This document shows positions 6,026 to 6,321 of a stretch of 6,321 nt of DNA, in pieces. Numbering within the stretch: position 1 is the first letter of the stretch; each line of letters begins with the position of its first letter. The stretch comes from Mageeibacillus sp. UBA1243 (GTDB taxonomy: Bacteria > Bacillota > Clostridia > UBA1212): contig DBWH01000019.1 in the NCBI GenBank assembly GCA_002308595.1, positions 1,715 through 8,035 of the forward strand. The letters are read 5' to 3'. The translations under genes were made by a program, and so were the position numbers. The notes below the pieces were generated by a model that worked only from the letters and a program-made list of their open reading frames with translations, searched no databases and was not told the origin of the DNA.

Positions 6026-6124
6026 TAGCCGGAGGATTTTGCGCGATATTTTAGGGGATTTCATTGGCGGAAGTCAGGCTCTCAAAAAACCCGTTTTTAT
6101 TCGCCGCGATTTTTCAAAAAATGC

Positions 6125-6154
6125 TTGACTACGGTTTCCTCCCGATGGTATAAT
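6125..6154 (+). promoter_or_regulatory. Sigma-A type promoter of tRNA-Trp
   Basis: TTGACT (6125-6130) and a perfect TATAAT (6149-6154) are 18 bases apart, with TGG before the -10 giving an extended -10. The start is expected near 6161, about 11 bases before the mature tRNA. Confidence 0.87.
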
Positions 6155-6171
6155 ACCGACTGCCCCAAATT

Positions 6172-6247
6172 AGGGGAGTAGTTCAACTGGTAGAGCAACG
6201 GTCTCCAAAACCGTCTGTTGCGTGTTCGATTCGCGTCTCCCCTGCCA
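6172..6247 (+). tRNA. tRNA-Trp (anticodon CCA)
   Basis: The 76-base gene folds fully: acceptor AGGGGAG with CTCCCCT (7 bp), D stem GTTC/GAGC, anticodon stem ACGGT/ACCGT with loop CTCCAAA (anticodon CCA at 6205-6207), a 5-base variable loop, T stem GCGTG/CGCGT with loop TTCGATT, discriminator G as expected for bacterial tRNA-Trp, and an encoded CCA end (6245-6247). The T stem holds two G-T wobble pairs. It is transcribed alone from its own promoter and diverges from the minus-strand operon. Confidence 0.97.
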
Positions 6248-6248
6248 G

Positions 6249-6278
6249 AAAAAGCCTCGTCGCAAGACGAGGCTTTTT
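6249..6278 (+). terminator. Intrinsic terminator of tRNA-Trp (works on both strands by sequence)
   Basis: An 8-bp GC-rich stem GCCTCGTC/GACGAGGC with a GCAA tetraloop, flanked by five A on one side and five T on the other, giving up to 13 pairs. It follows the tRNA by one base. By symmetry it would also stop transcription entering from the right of the window on the minus strand. Confidence 0.93.
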
Positions 6279-6287
6279 CAACTAAGT

Positions 6288-6305
6288 GTTCCGCTCTCGC
6301 GGAAC
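6288..6305. other. Second stem-loop downstream of tRNA-Trp
   Basis: GTTCCGC and GCGGAAC pair perfectly (7 bp) around TCTC. No T run follows on either strand, so it is not a standard intrinsic terminator. Right after it, GCGTCC-TTCG-G at 6311-6321 looks like the left half of a UUCG-capped hairpin cut by the window edge. Confidence 0.5.
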
Positions 6306-6321
6306 GTGAAGCGTCCTTCGG

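Noticed and set aside
5825..6064. Minus-strand 79-codon basic open frame upstream of and overlapping the first ligase
   Set aside because: It runs through the promoter, leader and first part of the ligase gene in another frame, lacks a ribosome binding site and has no sensible composition.
1..6321. CRISPR array or insertion sequence associated with the CARF gene
   Set aside because: No regularly spaced direct repeats, no transposase and no Cas gene are visible in the window.

Overview
The window reads as chromosomal DNA of a Gram-positive anaerobe of the Clostridia type. The evidence is the block yicC-remA-gmk-rpoZ (remA is a Firmicutes marker), a single-chain zinc-type glycyl-tRNA synthetase, clear GGAGG ribosome binding sites, sigma-A promoters with extended -10 elements, and a tRNA gene with an encoded CCA end. 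Family or genus cannot be settled from the sequence alone. All protein genes are on the minus strand; only the tRNA gene is on the plus strand.

Right edge (about 6120-6321): a plus-strand tRNA-Trp gene with its own promoter and a strong terminator, followed by a second hairpin and what looks like the start of a third, cut by the window edge. Between the tRNA and the first minus-strand gene lies a divergent intergenic region of about 250 bases with a good minus-strand promoter and two short inverted repeats near the expected transcription start.

Accessory operon (5922 down to 2996): two different RimK-like ATP-grasp ligases followed by a CARF-domain nuclease of the Card1/DUF1887 type. The genes overlap or abut (4-base overlap, 3-base gap), so they are very probably co-transcribed and the first two translationally coupled. 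No CRISPR array or Cas gene is visible. A cyclic-oligonucleotide-sensor nuclease tied to two amino-acid or peptide ligases is the least ordinary part of the window.

Housekeeping operon (promoter near 2942-2969, then yicC, remA, gmk, rpoZ, glyQS running off the left edge): RNA turnover (YicC), biofilm/osmoprotection regulator (RemA), guanylate kinase, RNA polymerase omega and glycyl-tRNA synthetase. Its promoter is strong and carries a 30-bp nearly perfect dyad on top of the expected transcription start, a classic operator position. No convincing terminator separates the accessory operon from this promoter, so read-through is possible. No gene-free stretch exceeds 300 bases.
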